Notes: generated by a model not told the origin, from the letters alone. A DNA stretch of 8,373 bases from Nitrososphaera sp. (GCA_022545875.1 JAKEIF010000266.1:1-8373); one strand, 5' to 3'. Positions 1-6,917 are shown, numbered from the stretch's first letter. Program-made: numbers and translations.

Positions 1-1456
1 GGGTGCAAATCGCAGAATACGATTGCAGCTTGCCCCGCTCGTCTTTGTAAAAGGCGCGTGGTTTTCCCTTCTTGATTTCGGCCACCATTCCAGAGCCATT
101 CTGCAGACGCTGCGCTTGCTTCATTGCTTGACTTTGCTCAATCTTTGTCGGGTCATAATCCTCATCTTTAGATTCCTTTGAATGGCGCTTCATTTTCCTG
201 GACGGGTTGTATAGCGAGGCCCATCTGTTCTTTTTTCCGAGTACAAGGTCGGTAAGAAGCATGCCGGCAATAGTGCCATGAGTCATTCCGTTGCCCGAAT
301 CGCCCGTGGCTACGAAAATATTCCTTCTCTTGTCTTTCGGGTTTCTGCCGATAAACGCCATGGCGTCTTTAGGCTCCAGCACCTGGCCAGACCATCGGTA
401 TTCGACTGTTTGAATAGGGAAGTGTTCTCTGGTCCATGATTCCAATCTGGCAAAGCGTTCCTGCAAGTTATCGGTGTTGCCCGTCTGATGGTCCTCGCCA
501 CCGGAGATTAGCAAATCATATTCTCTGTTTTCTTTCATCTCTTGGATTCTGACGTAGTGGTATGGATTTACCAGATTCTCCGATCTTTGATTGCCAGTAT
601 CCCAGTACAATGCCTTTGGAACCGAACGCTTTCTGATCCTTGCGGCTATGACATAGGTCCTGTACGCGTCCTGCTTGTCATACAACTTGCTTATCTTGTC
701 AACGATGGGGGCATTGGTGGCCACAACTATTTTCTTCGACTTTACTGTATGGCTTTCTAAGGTCTTTACTGCGCTGGCTGTAACCGATTTGGCATGAGTT
801 TCGGTAAATACCAAACCATTGTGCCGCACTATAGCATTAGCGAGCCCCGTGATGTATTTTAGAATATAGAACTGTGCCTGATTCGGAAATCGCAGGCATG
901 GAGCGGCCTTGAGTGATTCGATTGGCCCGCTATCTAGGATTTCTGTTCCAAGTATGCCGGCCCGATGGGTGGCAGCAAGTTCTCTTTCCAGAGATTCCAT
1001 TTTGTCCGTCGGGTCTAAGAACAGAAAGCCATCGAGCCTTTCAAAGTCGCACTGAATGCCCTCGTCATGCACAATCCTTTCGACCATATCTATCGCAGAG
1101 GTATGGCTCTCGGCTGCAAGCGCGGCGCCTTTTTTCCCATGATATTTTTCAATCTCATAGTACCTGTCATCTAGGGCGTGGGTGATGTGAGCCGTGGTTC
1201 TCCCGGTCTCTCCGCTTGCAAGGTTGCCATCCTCTATTACTGCAACCTTCCTTCCGGCCTTGGCAAGCAGGTAAGCAGTTGTCATGCCAGCTATTCCCCC
1301 GCCAATAACTGCAACATCAACGGAGACGTCGCGAGTTAGCCTTCCAAAACTAGGTGTGGCGGCATCAGCGAACCAGGATGGTTCTGTCCTCCCGGCGGTC
1401 TTGTCCTCCCAACCTTCTTGCTTTTCAGCTAGATGCGAGCTGCGCTGAGACTGCAT
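1..1456 (-). CDS. FAD-dependent oxidoreductase with C-terminal Rieske [2Fe-2S] domain (partial, cut by left edge)
   Basis: The frame is open from an ATG at 1456 to the window edge, giving 485 residues and no stop. Residues 48-78 form a Rossmann FAD-binding fold: hydrophobic strand, GGGIAG at 52-57, and acidic E75 closing the second strand. A DAO-type core follows (glycine/D-amino-acid oxidase superfamily), with the second nucleotide-site motif ATGDSGNGMTHG at about 383-394. After a charged linker (about 420-455), residues 456-485 match the start of a Rieske domain, ending in SAICT, just where the first Cys-x-His cluster ligand pair begins. The architecture resembles the YhfW-like family, a cytoplasmic oxidoreductase whose substrate is generally unknown. 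The start is fixed because the next in-frame upstream codon of note is a TGA with no start between. No clear ribosome-binding site is visible. It lies 90 bp downstream of the glycosyltransferase on the same strand. The family call is firm; the substrate is not known. Confidence 0.9.
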   Translation of the reverse strand, partial: MQSQRSSHLAEKQEGWEDKTAGRTEPSWFADAATPSFGRLTRDVSVDVAVIGGGIAGMTTAYLLAKAGRKVAVIEDGNLASGETGRTTAHITHALDDRYYEIEKYHGKKGAALAAESHTSAIDMVERIVHDEGIQCDFERLDGFLFLDPTDKMESLERELAATHRAGILGTEILDSGPIESLKAAPCLRFPNQAQFYILKYITGLANAIVRHNGLVFTETHAKSVTASAVKTLESHTVKSKKIVVATNAPIVDKISKLYDKQDAYRTYVIAARIRKRSVPKALYWDTGNQRSENLVNPYHYVRIQEMKENREYDLLISGGEDHQTGNTDNLQERFARLESWTREHFPIQTVEYRWSGQVLEPKDAMAFIGRNPKDKRRNIFVATGDSGNGMTHGTIAGMLLTDLVLGKKNRWASLYNPSRKMKRHSKESKDEDYDPTKIEQSQAMKQAQRLQNGSGMVAEIKKGKPRAFYKDERGKLQSYSAICT

Positions 1457-1546
1457 ATGCTGTACTAGTGTCTTTTGCGTATTAGCTTTGCATCAACAAG
1501 TAATAGAAGAAAGCTTGGCACGAATCCTGCTTGGCGCCGATAGGGT

Positions 1547-2788
1547 TTATGTGCACGAGTAGAACGTTAGAGTTGTTGCCTTTGACACTGCCGCGGCCTC
1601 TGGAGCCGTGTCAAAAATAAGGCTGTAATAGAGCTTCTCAAATTTCTCGCCAACTCTGGAGAGCCGGAAATATCGTTCTGCTCTTATTCTGCCGTTCCAC
1701 CCCATTGCTCTGCAAAGTGATGCGTTGGAGAGCAGCAGTTTGATCTTGCTTTCCCAGTCTGCTGGACTAGAAATGATTAATCCATTTACCCCATCGCTCA
1801 CCAACTCTTTTACCGAGTCGACATCTGAAACCAGCACTGGCTTACCCGCAGCAAACGCTTCCAATACCGCAAGACCAAAACCCTCGATCAAGCTTGGAAA
1901 TACCAGCGCCGAGCACTTGCTCAGCAGTTCCAGCTTCATTTCCTCTGACACATATCCAAGAAAGAGCACCTTGTCCTCAATTCCAAGCTCCCTTGCCAGT
2001 TGTGCCCATGTGTTTCGCATCGGCCCATCGCCCACTACGACGAGCTTTGCCGAAGAAAGAGTCACCGATGCTTTCGCAAAGGCTTCTATCACAACATCCA
2101 AGTTTTTTTGCACGACGAGTCGGCCGACAAACAGAAGGAAGGGCATGTGTTCTCGGGGAAGCACGTCATAGTCCGCAATATTCAGCCCGTTGGCAATAAC
2201 TTCAATTTTTCCCTTATAGCCAAATTTCCTAAGATCCGCGGCTGTAGACCTACTGACGGCATGAACGACGGACAGCGGCAGCGACAGAATGGTTCTTTCA
2301 CACAGCAATCGGAGAAGGCGGGGATAGCGCGCATGCGCTGCGCGCCTCGATGAAGAACGAATGTGATGCCGAATTCGCTGCCTTTTGGTCTGCACTGATT
2401 CTACATGATGCACAGTAACCACCACAGGGATATTGTAAATTAGTCCCAGAAGGCTTCCCGCAATCGCGGGGCTCATGGTGTTGGCATGTATAACTTGTAT
2501 TTTTCTGCGCCCAATCACCTTTCCCCCTTGTACTAAAAGATGAATAATGTATGCTATCTGTTGGGTATATCGCGGGAACCAGCCGTGCCTTAGGTTGACA
2601 TCCGGCCCAATCCTTACCGAATGTATATTCGGGCAGGTGCCATCAGCTGAGTTGTCGCTGACCGAGTTGTGCGCGATTATGTGAACATTGTGGCCCCTCC
2701 TCCCCATCTCTTTGGCATAATTCGCAAAGGCCACCTCTCCACCTCCGCCTATCGCAGAGGTGAATTCGGTGAGATAGAGAATGTTCAT
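1547..2788 (-). CDS. GT4-type glycosyltransferase (GT-B fold)
   Basis: A 413-residue protein, normal length for a retaining GT-B glycosyltransferase of the GT4/group 1 class, which transfers a sugar from an NDP-sugar to a lipid or glycan acceptor at the cytoplasmic membrane face. The N-terminal acceptor domain starts MNILYLTEF with a Gly-rich loop GGGGE at 14-18. The C-terminal donor domain starts near 217: FVGRLVVQKNLD at 220-231 supplies the conserved Arg and Lys, VVGDGP is at 251-256, and the E-x7-E motif EGFGLAVLE is at 302-310, the hallmark of the donor site. HANTMSP at 101-107 and IANGLN at 198-203 are further family motifs. A strongly basic stretch (about 134-160, Arg/His-rich) could help contact acidic membrane lipids; this is inference. 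The first base of the ATG is at 2788; no strong ribosome-binding site is seen. It is a lone glycosyltransferase here, so acceptor and donor cannot be named. Confidence 0.93.
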   Translation of the reverse strand: MNILYLTEFTSAIGGGGEVAFANYAKEMGRRGHNVHIIAHNSVSDNSADGTCPNIHSVRIGPDVNLRHGWFPRYTQQIAYIIHLLVQGGKVIGRRKIQVIHANTMSPAIAGSLLGLIYNIPVVVTVHHVESVQTKRQRIRHHIRSSSRRAAHARYPRLLRLLCERTILSLPLSVVHAVSRSTAADLRKFGYKGKIEVIANGLNIADYDVLPREHMPFLLFVGRLVVQKNLDVVIEAFAKASVTLSSAKLVVVGDGPMRNTWAQLARELGIEDKVLFLGYVSEEMKLELLSKCSALVFPSLIEGFGLAVLEAFAAGKPVLVSDVDSVKELVSDGVNGLIISSPADWESKIKLLLSNASLCRAMGWNGRIRAERYFRLSRVGEKFEKLYYSLIFDTAPEAAAVSKATTLTFYSCT

Positions 2789-3334
2789 CTGTTAAGTCTT
2801 GGACATTTGGCATTATTGAAGCAGGCGGACTATTTACTGTAAGAATCGCCTCGTCCTTATTGTAAGTTCAGCTATAGACTTCTGGTATTAGACACCGAGA
2901 GGGGAGATTTAGCCCGACTGGGTATGGGTCATCGAATTGGCTTGGAAATTTCTTACGCTGCCAGTTGTTAGCCGACATCTGCGGTGCTCTAGAAGCGCCT
3001 ACCCTCTCGTATGTCGATACATCAGCATAGCAATTAACATTATGCTTCCAATTGAGAGGATAACAGAATACGTTTAGATGATTGTGTCCATGATCCACGC
3101 CTATTTCAAAGATCTGCGAAAAGTGTCAAAGCTCATAAACGTATCATTATCGAGATGCAGGCAATTGCTCTCGCAGATGTGAATGCCGTGCAGCCAAACT
3201 CAGCACCTTGAATTATGGTTAGACGTGCGCCTATTGCATTATCATGTAAAGCTAAGAAAGATTAATTTACATGGATTAGTGTGAATCCGATAAATGAATC
3301 GCCATTTAAGAAATGTCAGTGGTGAACAATAAAA
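2789..3334. other. gene-poor gap between divergent transcription units
   Basis: This stretch separates the minus-strand glycosyltransferase from the plus-strand small genes and should hold both promoters. AT-rich patches (for example around 2830-2865 and 3240-3300) could hold archaeal TATA elements, but none is clear enough to mark. A minus frame opening at a GTG at 3098 and running to 2868 (76 codons) has unremarkable codon use and no recognisable motif; I do not call it a gene. A plus-strand frame over about 3060-3200 is similarly unconvincing. Confidence 0.5.
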
Positions 3335-3583
3335 TTGGTTGAAGATACTGAGGATGAGAAGCAATTCCGAGGAATGTATGCAGATGAGCTTAGAAAGAAA
3401 AAACACAGCGGCAAGGATTCTGACTTGGATAATGAAAGGAGCGAAGTGAAGCAGCAAGGGATGAAAACCCCTGGGAGAAGAGGAGAGCAGATTAAAAACG
3501 AGGAGATCGACAAAGAGATTGTGAGGCGCTATACCTCAAGACTGGAGAAGAAAAAAGCCGATGACAACGCAACAAAGACCTAG
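3335..3583 (+). CDS. small, highly charged hypothetical protein
   Basis: An 82-residue frame starting with TTG; an in-frame TGA lies just upstream (3323-3325), so the only other start is the ATG at 3374, which would give 69 residues. The product is very hydrophilic, rich in Lys, Glu, Arg and Asp, with no membrane segment, no Cys and no recognised domain. Runs such as RKKKH and LEKKKADD and the lack of hydrophobic core suggest an extended helix or disordered, possibly nucleic-acid-binding protein (inference only). The opposite strand is also open over much of this stretch, but its Ser/Leu/Phe-rich translation is what the complement of a charged gene gives. The first of four short plus-strand genes. 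Moderately sure that it is real; function unknown. Confidence 0.5.
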   Translation: MVEDTEDEKQFRGMYADELRKKKHSGKDSDLDNERSEVKQQGMKTPGRRGEQIKNEEIDKEIVRRYTSRLEKKKADDNATKT

Positions 3584-3680
3584 TCAGCGCGTCTAAAATG
3601 TCCTTTTCGCCATCAATAACCATTATCGTTTTTGGCTTACAACTGTCCAGCGAGCCTAGTCGAACCCTGTTTCTGTGATG
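3584..3680. other. short gap; antisense fragment resembling a receiver-domain start
   Basis: No complete gene is seen. On the minus strand, bases about 3593-3640 read KTIMVIDGEKDILDALT, which resembles the first strand and acidic pocket of response-regulator receiver domains (consensus style: hydrophobic strand, then DDE, then a DIL helix). It continues in frame only into the antisense of the small charged gene, so if real it is a remnant about 17-25 residues long. Confidence 0.2.
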
Positions 3681-3907
3681 CTACTGTTTGACTACAGAAC
3701 CGAGGTAAACTTTACAACATCTGTCAGAACAAAATTCCAACAGCCCCAATTCCGTGCTCGAGTACTGCACACCTGCTGACAGGTTGTTAAATGATTTATC
3801 GCATGATTTGCAAGGTATGTACACGCGAGTCTTACGACACGCTTCCCATAAGGTTGTTTGTGTCGCTTGGCGTGTATATATCCAAAAAGTGACCGCAACT
3901 CTATCAT
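3681..3907 (-). pseudogene. candidate small FCS/TRASH-like zinc-finger protein, apparently frameshifted
   Basis: One minus frame begins with ATG at 3907 and reads MIELRSLFGYIHAKRHKQPY, a plausible soluble N-terminus. A second minus frame, ending in TAG at 3681-3683, reads IPCKSC (Cys codons within 3801-3812), then 23 residues, then EFCSDRCC (3714-3734) and VYLGS. The pattern C-x2-C-x23-FC-S-x2-C resembles the MYM/FCS and TRASH metal-binding zinc-finger families. Joining the two frames needs one missing base somewhere around 3815-3845. The second frame alone can also be read from a TTG at 4058 as 125 residues, but its first 75 residues are unusual in composition. Zinc binding is inferred from the motif; whether this is a broken gene, a sequence error or chance is unresolved. 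Confidence 0.33.
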
Positions 3908-4130
3908 GAAAATCTCGCTTAGCCCGGATACCTATGTAGCTGCACCATATGGCGTTTATCCGTACCGAACGAGGGCGATAGGTCATGGTTGAAGCCGGCA
4001 AAAGTGAAGAAAACTTAAACCATAAACATCCTTGTTGCATAGATGGATTAGAGCGCAAATCTTAGCCTACTCTCTACGGTACAAGGATAGTGGATAGCCC
4101 GCCTACTAGTGCTATAAGCACGGCTTGTGT
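3908..4130. promoter_or_regulatory. AT-rich gap, probable divergent promoter region
   Basis: This lies between the candidate zinc-finger frame on the minus strand and the 156-aa gene on the plus strand. A short inverted repeat GTGCT-ATA-AGCAC occupies 4109-4121 and contains a TATA-like core CTATAAG, very close to the plus-strand start. The spacing is short for a normal archaeal TATA box unless the transcript begins at or inside the coding region, so the assignment as a promoter is tentative. Confidence 0.25.
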
Positions 4131-4601
4131 ATGGTATGTGTGGAAATTGAAAACAAGGTTGTAGTGCCAAAGCCTGATTCTAAACTGGCATCCGATGAGA
4201 CTTTAATCGTGCTAAAAGAAGCGGACAGCTCTGTTGATAGAATAACTATGGAAAATGAGGATTTGAAGGTAAAAGCGGAACGGGCCGGAGAGTCCGTAGC
4301 CGATCTTGTTGAATCTTCGATTGACAAGGGCACACACTTTCTCAAGGCAAAGCTAAAATCTCTTCACACGGCGGGCGTTTTGGATCCGGGATATGTCCAA
4401 GCAAAGCGAGACTCTGCCGACATAGCGCGGCTAGGTCCGCTGGTTATCGGCTTGGCCACTGCCTTTGAGGATACGATCACAGCGGTACGCAAACAACCCT
4501 ACGAAGAGCAAGTCAAAATGTTAACTGGATACAGGAAGCTCATGGAAGAGCAGATCAATGTTATTAACTCAAGAATTGGGTTTGTAAAACGAGTGCGTTA
4601 A
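4131..4601 (+). CDS. conserved-looking hypothetical protein, helical
   Basis: Reading from the ATG at 4131 gives 156 residues (MVCVEIENKVV...); an in-frame TTG at 4125 would add two. The protein has no signal peptide or membrane segment and only one Cys near the N-terminus. The first third is acidic and likely helical; residues from about 70 onwards (for example GTHFLKAKLKSLHTAGVLD and YEEQVKMLTGYRKLMEEQ) look like amphipathic helices separated by a hydrophobic segment ARLGPLVIGLATAFED. Ends in a basic tail FVKRVR. I do not recognise the family. Codon use is consistent along the frame and the opposite strand is less plausible, so the gene is likely real. It stands alone, 336 bp before the next called gene. 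Confidence 0.72.
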   Translation: MVCVEIENKVVVPKPDSKLASDETLIVLKEADSSVDRITMENEDLKVKAERAGESVADLVESSIDKGTHFLKAKLKSLHTAGVLDPGYVQAKRDSADIARLGPLVIGLATAFEDTITAVRKQPYEEQVKMLTGYRKLMEEQINVINSRIGFVKRVR

Positions 4602-4937
4602 ACCCAGACTCCTTGTTCGGGCCAGCTGCAATCCGAACTCTCAACTGGATTCGCGACATTTGTATTGCGGGAACCCCCGGGTCAGCTCTTTAGGCTCGAG
4701 TATCTGAATGCGTCCGGTTTCGCATTGTTCCGTTTCCGTCGCCTATGAAGAAAATTGAACTCGGATTAGTTGAAAAGCACTGGAACATGAACAATGCTAT
4801 TGCAGTATGGTCAGGCCTTGATAGTATCAAGGATAAACTCTACCGTTTGTAGCCAGCTAGATACCTGGCACCTAAAGATTGAGAGAACACAGAATTGCGA
4901 GACAATAATAATAGTAAGAACGCTGTATGATATAGCT
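4602..4937. other. gap with one tiny open frame
   Basis: No recognisable gene or RNA. A plus-strand ATG at 4745 opens a 35-codon frame (MKKIELGLVEKHWNMNNAIA..., stop at 4850-4852) that could be a small peptide or a gene fragment; there is no motif to support it. The frame of the downstream 85-aa gene is open back to 4794, but the added 48 residues look non-coding. An AT-rich stretch at about 4895-4935 (ACAATAATAATAG) sits where a TATA element for the downstream gene would be expected. Confidence 0.35.
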
Positions 4938-5195
4938 ATGAGCGACTTTGCCTTTTTTAGGTTCATTGCCAACGATTTGCTTACAGAAGAGGAGCGCAAA
5001 GACAAAAGCGAAATCATCCGTCTGACCGAAGATGTCCTTCATGCTCGTGGACTGGAATGCGATGCCTCTATTGCAAAAGTTTCAGCCGATGATCTGAAAG
5101 ATATATTGGAACATGTAAGGACGTTAAGAAGAAGAAAGGTGAGAGAAAAGGAAGCAGGAGTTGAAGAGGATACTATACAAAGTGAGATCAGCTAA
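4938..5195 (+). CDS. small hypothetical protein, charged and helical
   Basis: 85 residues starting MSDFAFFRFIAND at an ATG. The frame stays open to 4794, but the upstream part has a different, non-coding look and this ATG begins a coherent protein. It is charged and mostly helical: an aromatic N-terminal segment, an acidic helix LLTEEERKDKSEIIRLTEDV, then SADDLKDILEHVRTLRRRKVREKE, a probable amphipathic or short coiled-coil helix, and an acidic tail. One Cys, no membrane segment, no recognised domain. The next gene starts 32 bp downstream on the same strand, so the two may be co-transcribed. Function unknown. Confidence 0.62.
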   Translation: MSDFAFFRFIANDLLTEEERKDKSEIIRLTEDVLHARGLECDASIAKVSADDLKDILEHVRTLRRRKVREKEAGVEEDTIQSEIS

Positions 5196-5227
5196 GTCGT
5201 AGCTGTAGAGCGAGGATTCGCTAAAAC

Positions 5228-5551
5228 ATGGATTTCACACAGCGGTGGCTTGTAATGGTCGCAATCGCGACTATCCTATTCGCAATGGGACTACTAGTCG
5301 TGCGAATAAACCTCAGATCGCTTCTTATCTTTTATGTGATTGGGTTATGCGCTGTTACGCTATGGATGGTTGTTGACCGTCGATTCCTTGTCCCACAGAG
5401 AAAGCGCGCACGCGGTGAAAAAATCCAGCCTTGCATCTGTCCAGTGTGCAACCATGAAAACCAGGCGATATGTTTCGAGCATAAATGTGCATGCTGCTTG
5501 ATTATGAAAAAGGACAAGGTGGTAGGCCATTCAAGCAGTCCACTGCAGTAG
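5228..5551 (+). CDS. small membrane protein with C-terminal Cys-rich zinc-ribbon-like tail
   Basis: 107 residues from an ATG. Two hydrophobic segments, about 7-25 and 31-49, form a membrane hairpin joined by the short loop VRINLR. A basic stretch RRFLVPQRKRARGEK (51-65) follows and by the positive-inside rule should face the cytoplasm, placing the tail there too. The tail holds seven Cys: 69, 71, 74, 82, 87, 89 and 90. C71-x2-C74 and C87-x2-C90 fit a zinc-ribbon or rubredoxin-like knuckle pair; H76 and H85 are possible extra ligands. The fold and metal are inferred from spacing only. The gene converges on the SPFH gene, leaving a 44-bp gap, and follows the 85-aa gene by 32 bp. Family and role not recognised; likely an archaeal membrane-tethered adaptor or metal-binding protein. 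Confidence 0.75.
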   Translation: MDFTQRWLVMVAIATILFAMGLLVVRINLRSLLIFYVIGLCAVTLWMVVDRRFLVPQRKRARGEKIQPCICPVCNHENQAICFEHKCACCLIMKKDKVVGHSSSPLQ

Positions 5552-5595
5552 CGATGCTTAATTTTGGTAAACGGGATGGAATTGTGGACATCTTT

Positions 5596-6708
5596 CTATT
5601 GGCCGCGGGTGGAGTTCCCGGTGTTCGTGGAGTTACCTGTGTCATCTGTGGTACTTGCCGCCTGCACGCTGTTCCCTGACGGAATTTCAATGAAAGGCGT
5701 TGCTCCATTACCGCCTGTTACCAGCGGTAGGACCCCATCCCATTGCTGAGTCTTTAGCCATTCCAAATAATTGGGGTTATTCCGCAGCTGCTCGTCAATA
5801 ATCCTGATTGCTTCTGCCTCGCCCTCTGCCTCCAGAACGTTGGCCTGCTTCAAACCCTCGGCTCGTGCGACGTTGGCCTTTTGCTCGCCGAGCGCCCTAG
5901 CCTCAGCCTGCTGCGCTTCAATCTGTATTCTTCTCAGCTCGTTGTTGGCCTGTAGCGCTCTCTGCTCTGCTTCCACCTTCGCCTCAACAGCCCTTATGAA
6001 CTGGTCGGAAAACCTGAACTCGGTAATGGATATAGTCTCTACTAGGACGTTGTAGGCCGCCAGCCTCTGCTTTATCTGCTGCTCAATCTCTGTTTTTACA
6101 GTCTCCCTTTTTGTGATCAATTCCTCGGCGTTGAATCTGGCCGTTACCTGCTTTACAGATTCCTGAATCGCTGGACTGATTACTCGCTGCGCATATTCAA
6201 ATCCCAGCTGCTGATACAGTACCTGGGCATTGTCCGGGCTGATGTGGTAGTTCAGTGCCACCTCTGTCCTGACGTCTTGCAGGTCTTTAGATGCTGAGGC
6301 AGCGCTCTCCACTATTTTTTGAGTTCTGACTTCAATTGGAATTACGTTATCACGAAATGGTGTGACAAAGTGTATTCCCTCATTTAGCGAAACAGTGGTG
6401 TCAACGGCTCCAAAGGCAGTCAACACTCCTTTGTGTCCGGCTTCAACTATCTTGATGCTTGAAGATAAGACAACTACCAGGACAATAATCCCTATTATCA
6501 CGGGTATGCCGATTCGAAAGGCCGACCTTGCTGTCCTTCCTTCTCCATAGCCTTCCAGTGGCTCTCCTTCAGGGGTTGTTCTTCCAAACCGCGGCCTGAA
6601 AGAAGCGCGTCCTCTGTATCTGAACCTGCGGTTGTAGATGAAGTATCCTAGAGCCCCAATGACAATCACTGAAACTGCGATCGCGATAATTGTAGAAGCT
6701 TCAACCAT
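5596..6708 (-). CDS. SPFH/prohibitin-family membrane protein
   Basis: 370 residues. A first transmembrane segment at about 6-24 is followed by a basic, Gly/Arg-rich linker (25-64), a second at about 65-84, then the SPFH (band 7) domain starting IKIVEAGHKGVLTAFG near 85-100 and running to about 235. Residues 238-308 are rich in Ala, Glu, Gln and Arg and form the usual long helical/coiled-coil segment. The C-terminal motif WDGVLPLVTGG (323-333) with PFIEIP is typical of prohibitin-like members, followed by a Ser/Thr/Asn-rich low-complexity tail. Such proteins oligomerise into membrane scaffolds that organise microdomains or modulate membrane proteases; the client here is unknown. The start ATG is preceded by AGGTAAGGGCGG, where AGGT may act as a ribosome-binding site. 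No NfeD-type partner is adjacent. The extra N-terminal helix plus linker is longer than the single anchor of a basic prohibitin. Confidence 0.93.
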   Translation of the reverse strand: MVEASTIIAIAVSVIVIGALGYFIYNRRFRYRGRASFRPRFGRTTPEGEPLEGYGEGRTARSAFRIGIPVIIGIIVLVVVLSSSIKIVEAGHKGVLTAFGAVDTTVSLNEGIHFVTPFRDNVIPIEVRTQKIVESAASASKDLQDVRTEVALNYHISPDNAQVLYQQLGFEYAQRVISPAIQESVKQVTARFNAEELITKRETVKTEIEQQIKQRLAAYNVLVETISITEFRFSDQFIRAVEAKVEAEQRALQANNELRRIQIEAQQAEARALGEQKANVARAEGLKQANVLEAEGEAEAIRIIDEQLRNNPNYLEWLKTQQWDGVLPLVTGGNGATPFIEIPSGNSVQAASTTDDTGNSTNTGNSTRGQ

Positions 6709-6799
6709 CCGCCCTTACCTTTGCTGGTTGAACGATGCTTCCGGATATACTTCCATGCCAAATATGCGCAGTGATCTTATTTGTCTCTTGCGCCATAAT

Positions 6800-6829
6800 G
6801 TGCTGTATCTGCTGCAGATGATACAGCAC
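6800..6829. repeat. perfect 10-bp inverted repeat with 10-nt spacer
   Basis: GTGCTGTATC (6800-6809) and GATACAGCAC (6820-6829) are exact reverse complements around a 10-base spacer that contains CTGCAG. It can form a stable hairpin in RNA or be a two-fold site for a dimeric regulator. It lies about 92 bases upstream of the SPFH start on the minus strand, so an operator for SPFH or a processing/terminator hairpin after the methyltransferase are both possible. It has no following T-run on the minus strand. Confidence 0.6.
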
Positions 6830-6887
6830 CGCAAATTCGCTAGTTCTTATGCGATGTTGCAGCGCGGTTGCTTTCGTTGCGGCGTAG

Positions 6888-6916
6888 TAGCTTTCCGAAT
6901 AATGTGGGAAAGGCTA
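6888..6916 (-). terminator. imperfect hairpin just after the methyltransferase stop
   Basis: Read on the minus strand, TAGCCTTTCC (6916-6907) and GGAAAGCTA (6896-6888) pair with one bulged C around a 10-base loop. It begins two bases beyond the TGA of the methyltransferase frame. The position suggests a 3'-end or processing hairpin, but there is no strong T-tract, and archaeal termination mostly relies on T-runs, so the role is tentative. Confidence 0.3.
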
Positions 6917-6917
6917 A

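Larger units (their letters stand above)
6709..6917. promoter_or_regulatory. intergenic region upstream of the SPFH gene
   Basis: This 209-bp gap separates the methyltransferase remnant from the SPFH gene and should carry the SPFH promoter. On the minus strand an AT-rich patch AAGTATATCC, about 40-50 bases before the SPFH start, is a plausible TATA element. Two inverted repeats lie in the gap and are listed separately. No coding frame of interest is seen. Confidence 0.4.

Noticed and set aside
1725..2353. Overlapping plus-strand frames of 101-148 codons inside the glycosyltransferase
   Set aside because: The minus-strand protein has all GT4 motifs; these are antisense shadows with Ser/Thr/Pro-rich composition.
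2868..3098. 76-codon minus-strand frame starting at GTG (VDHGHNHLNV...)
   Set aside because: No recognised motif, mixed codon use with no third-position pattern, and an odd composition. It could be a gene remnant but nothing supports that.
3316..3513. Minus-strand Ser/Leu/Phe-rich frame that looks like a small membrane protein
   Set aside because: It is the complement of the charged plus-strand gene at 3335-3583; Lys/Glu-rich genes give such antisense frames.
3655..3675. Minus-strand GGTTCGACT resembling a tRNA T-loop
   Set aside because: The five bases on each side of the loop do not pair, and no anticodon or D arm can be found upstream.
4668..4684. GC-rich short palindrome around ACCCCCGGGT
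   Set aside because: Only four paired bases with a two-base centre; expected by chance at this size.
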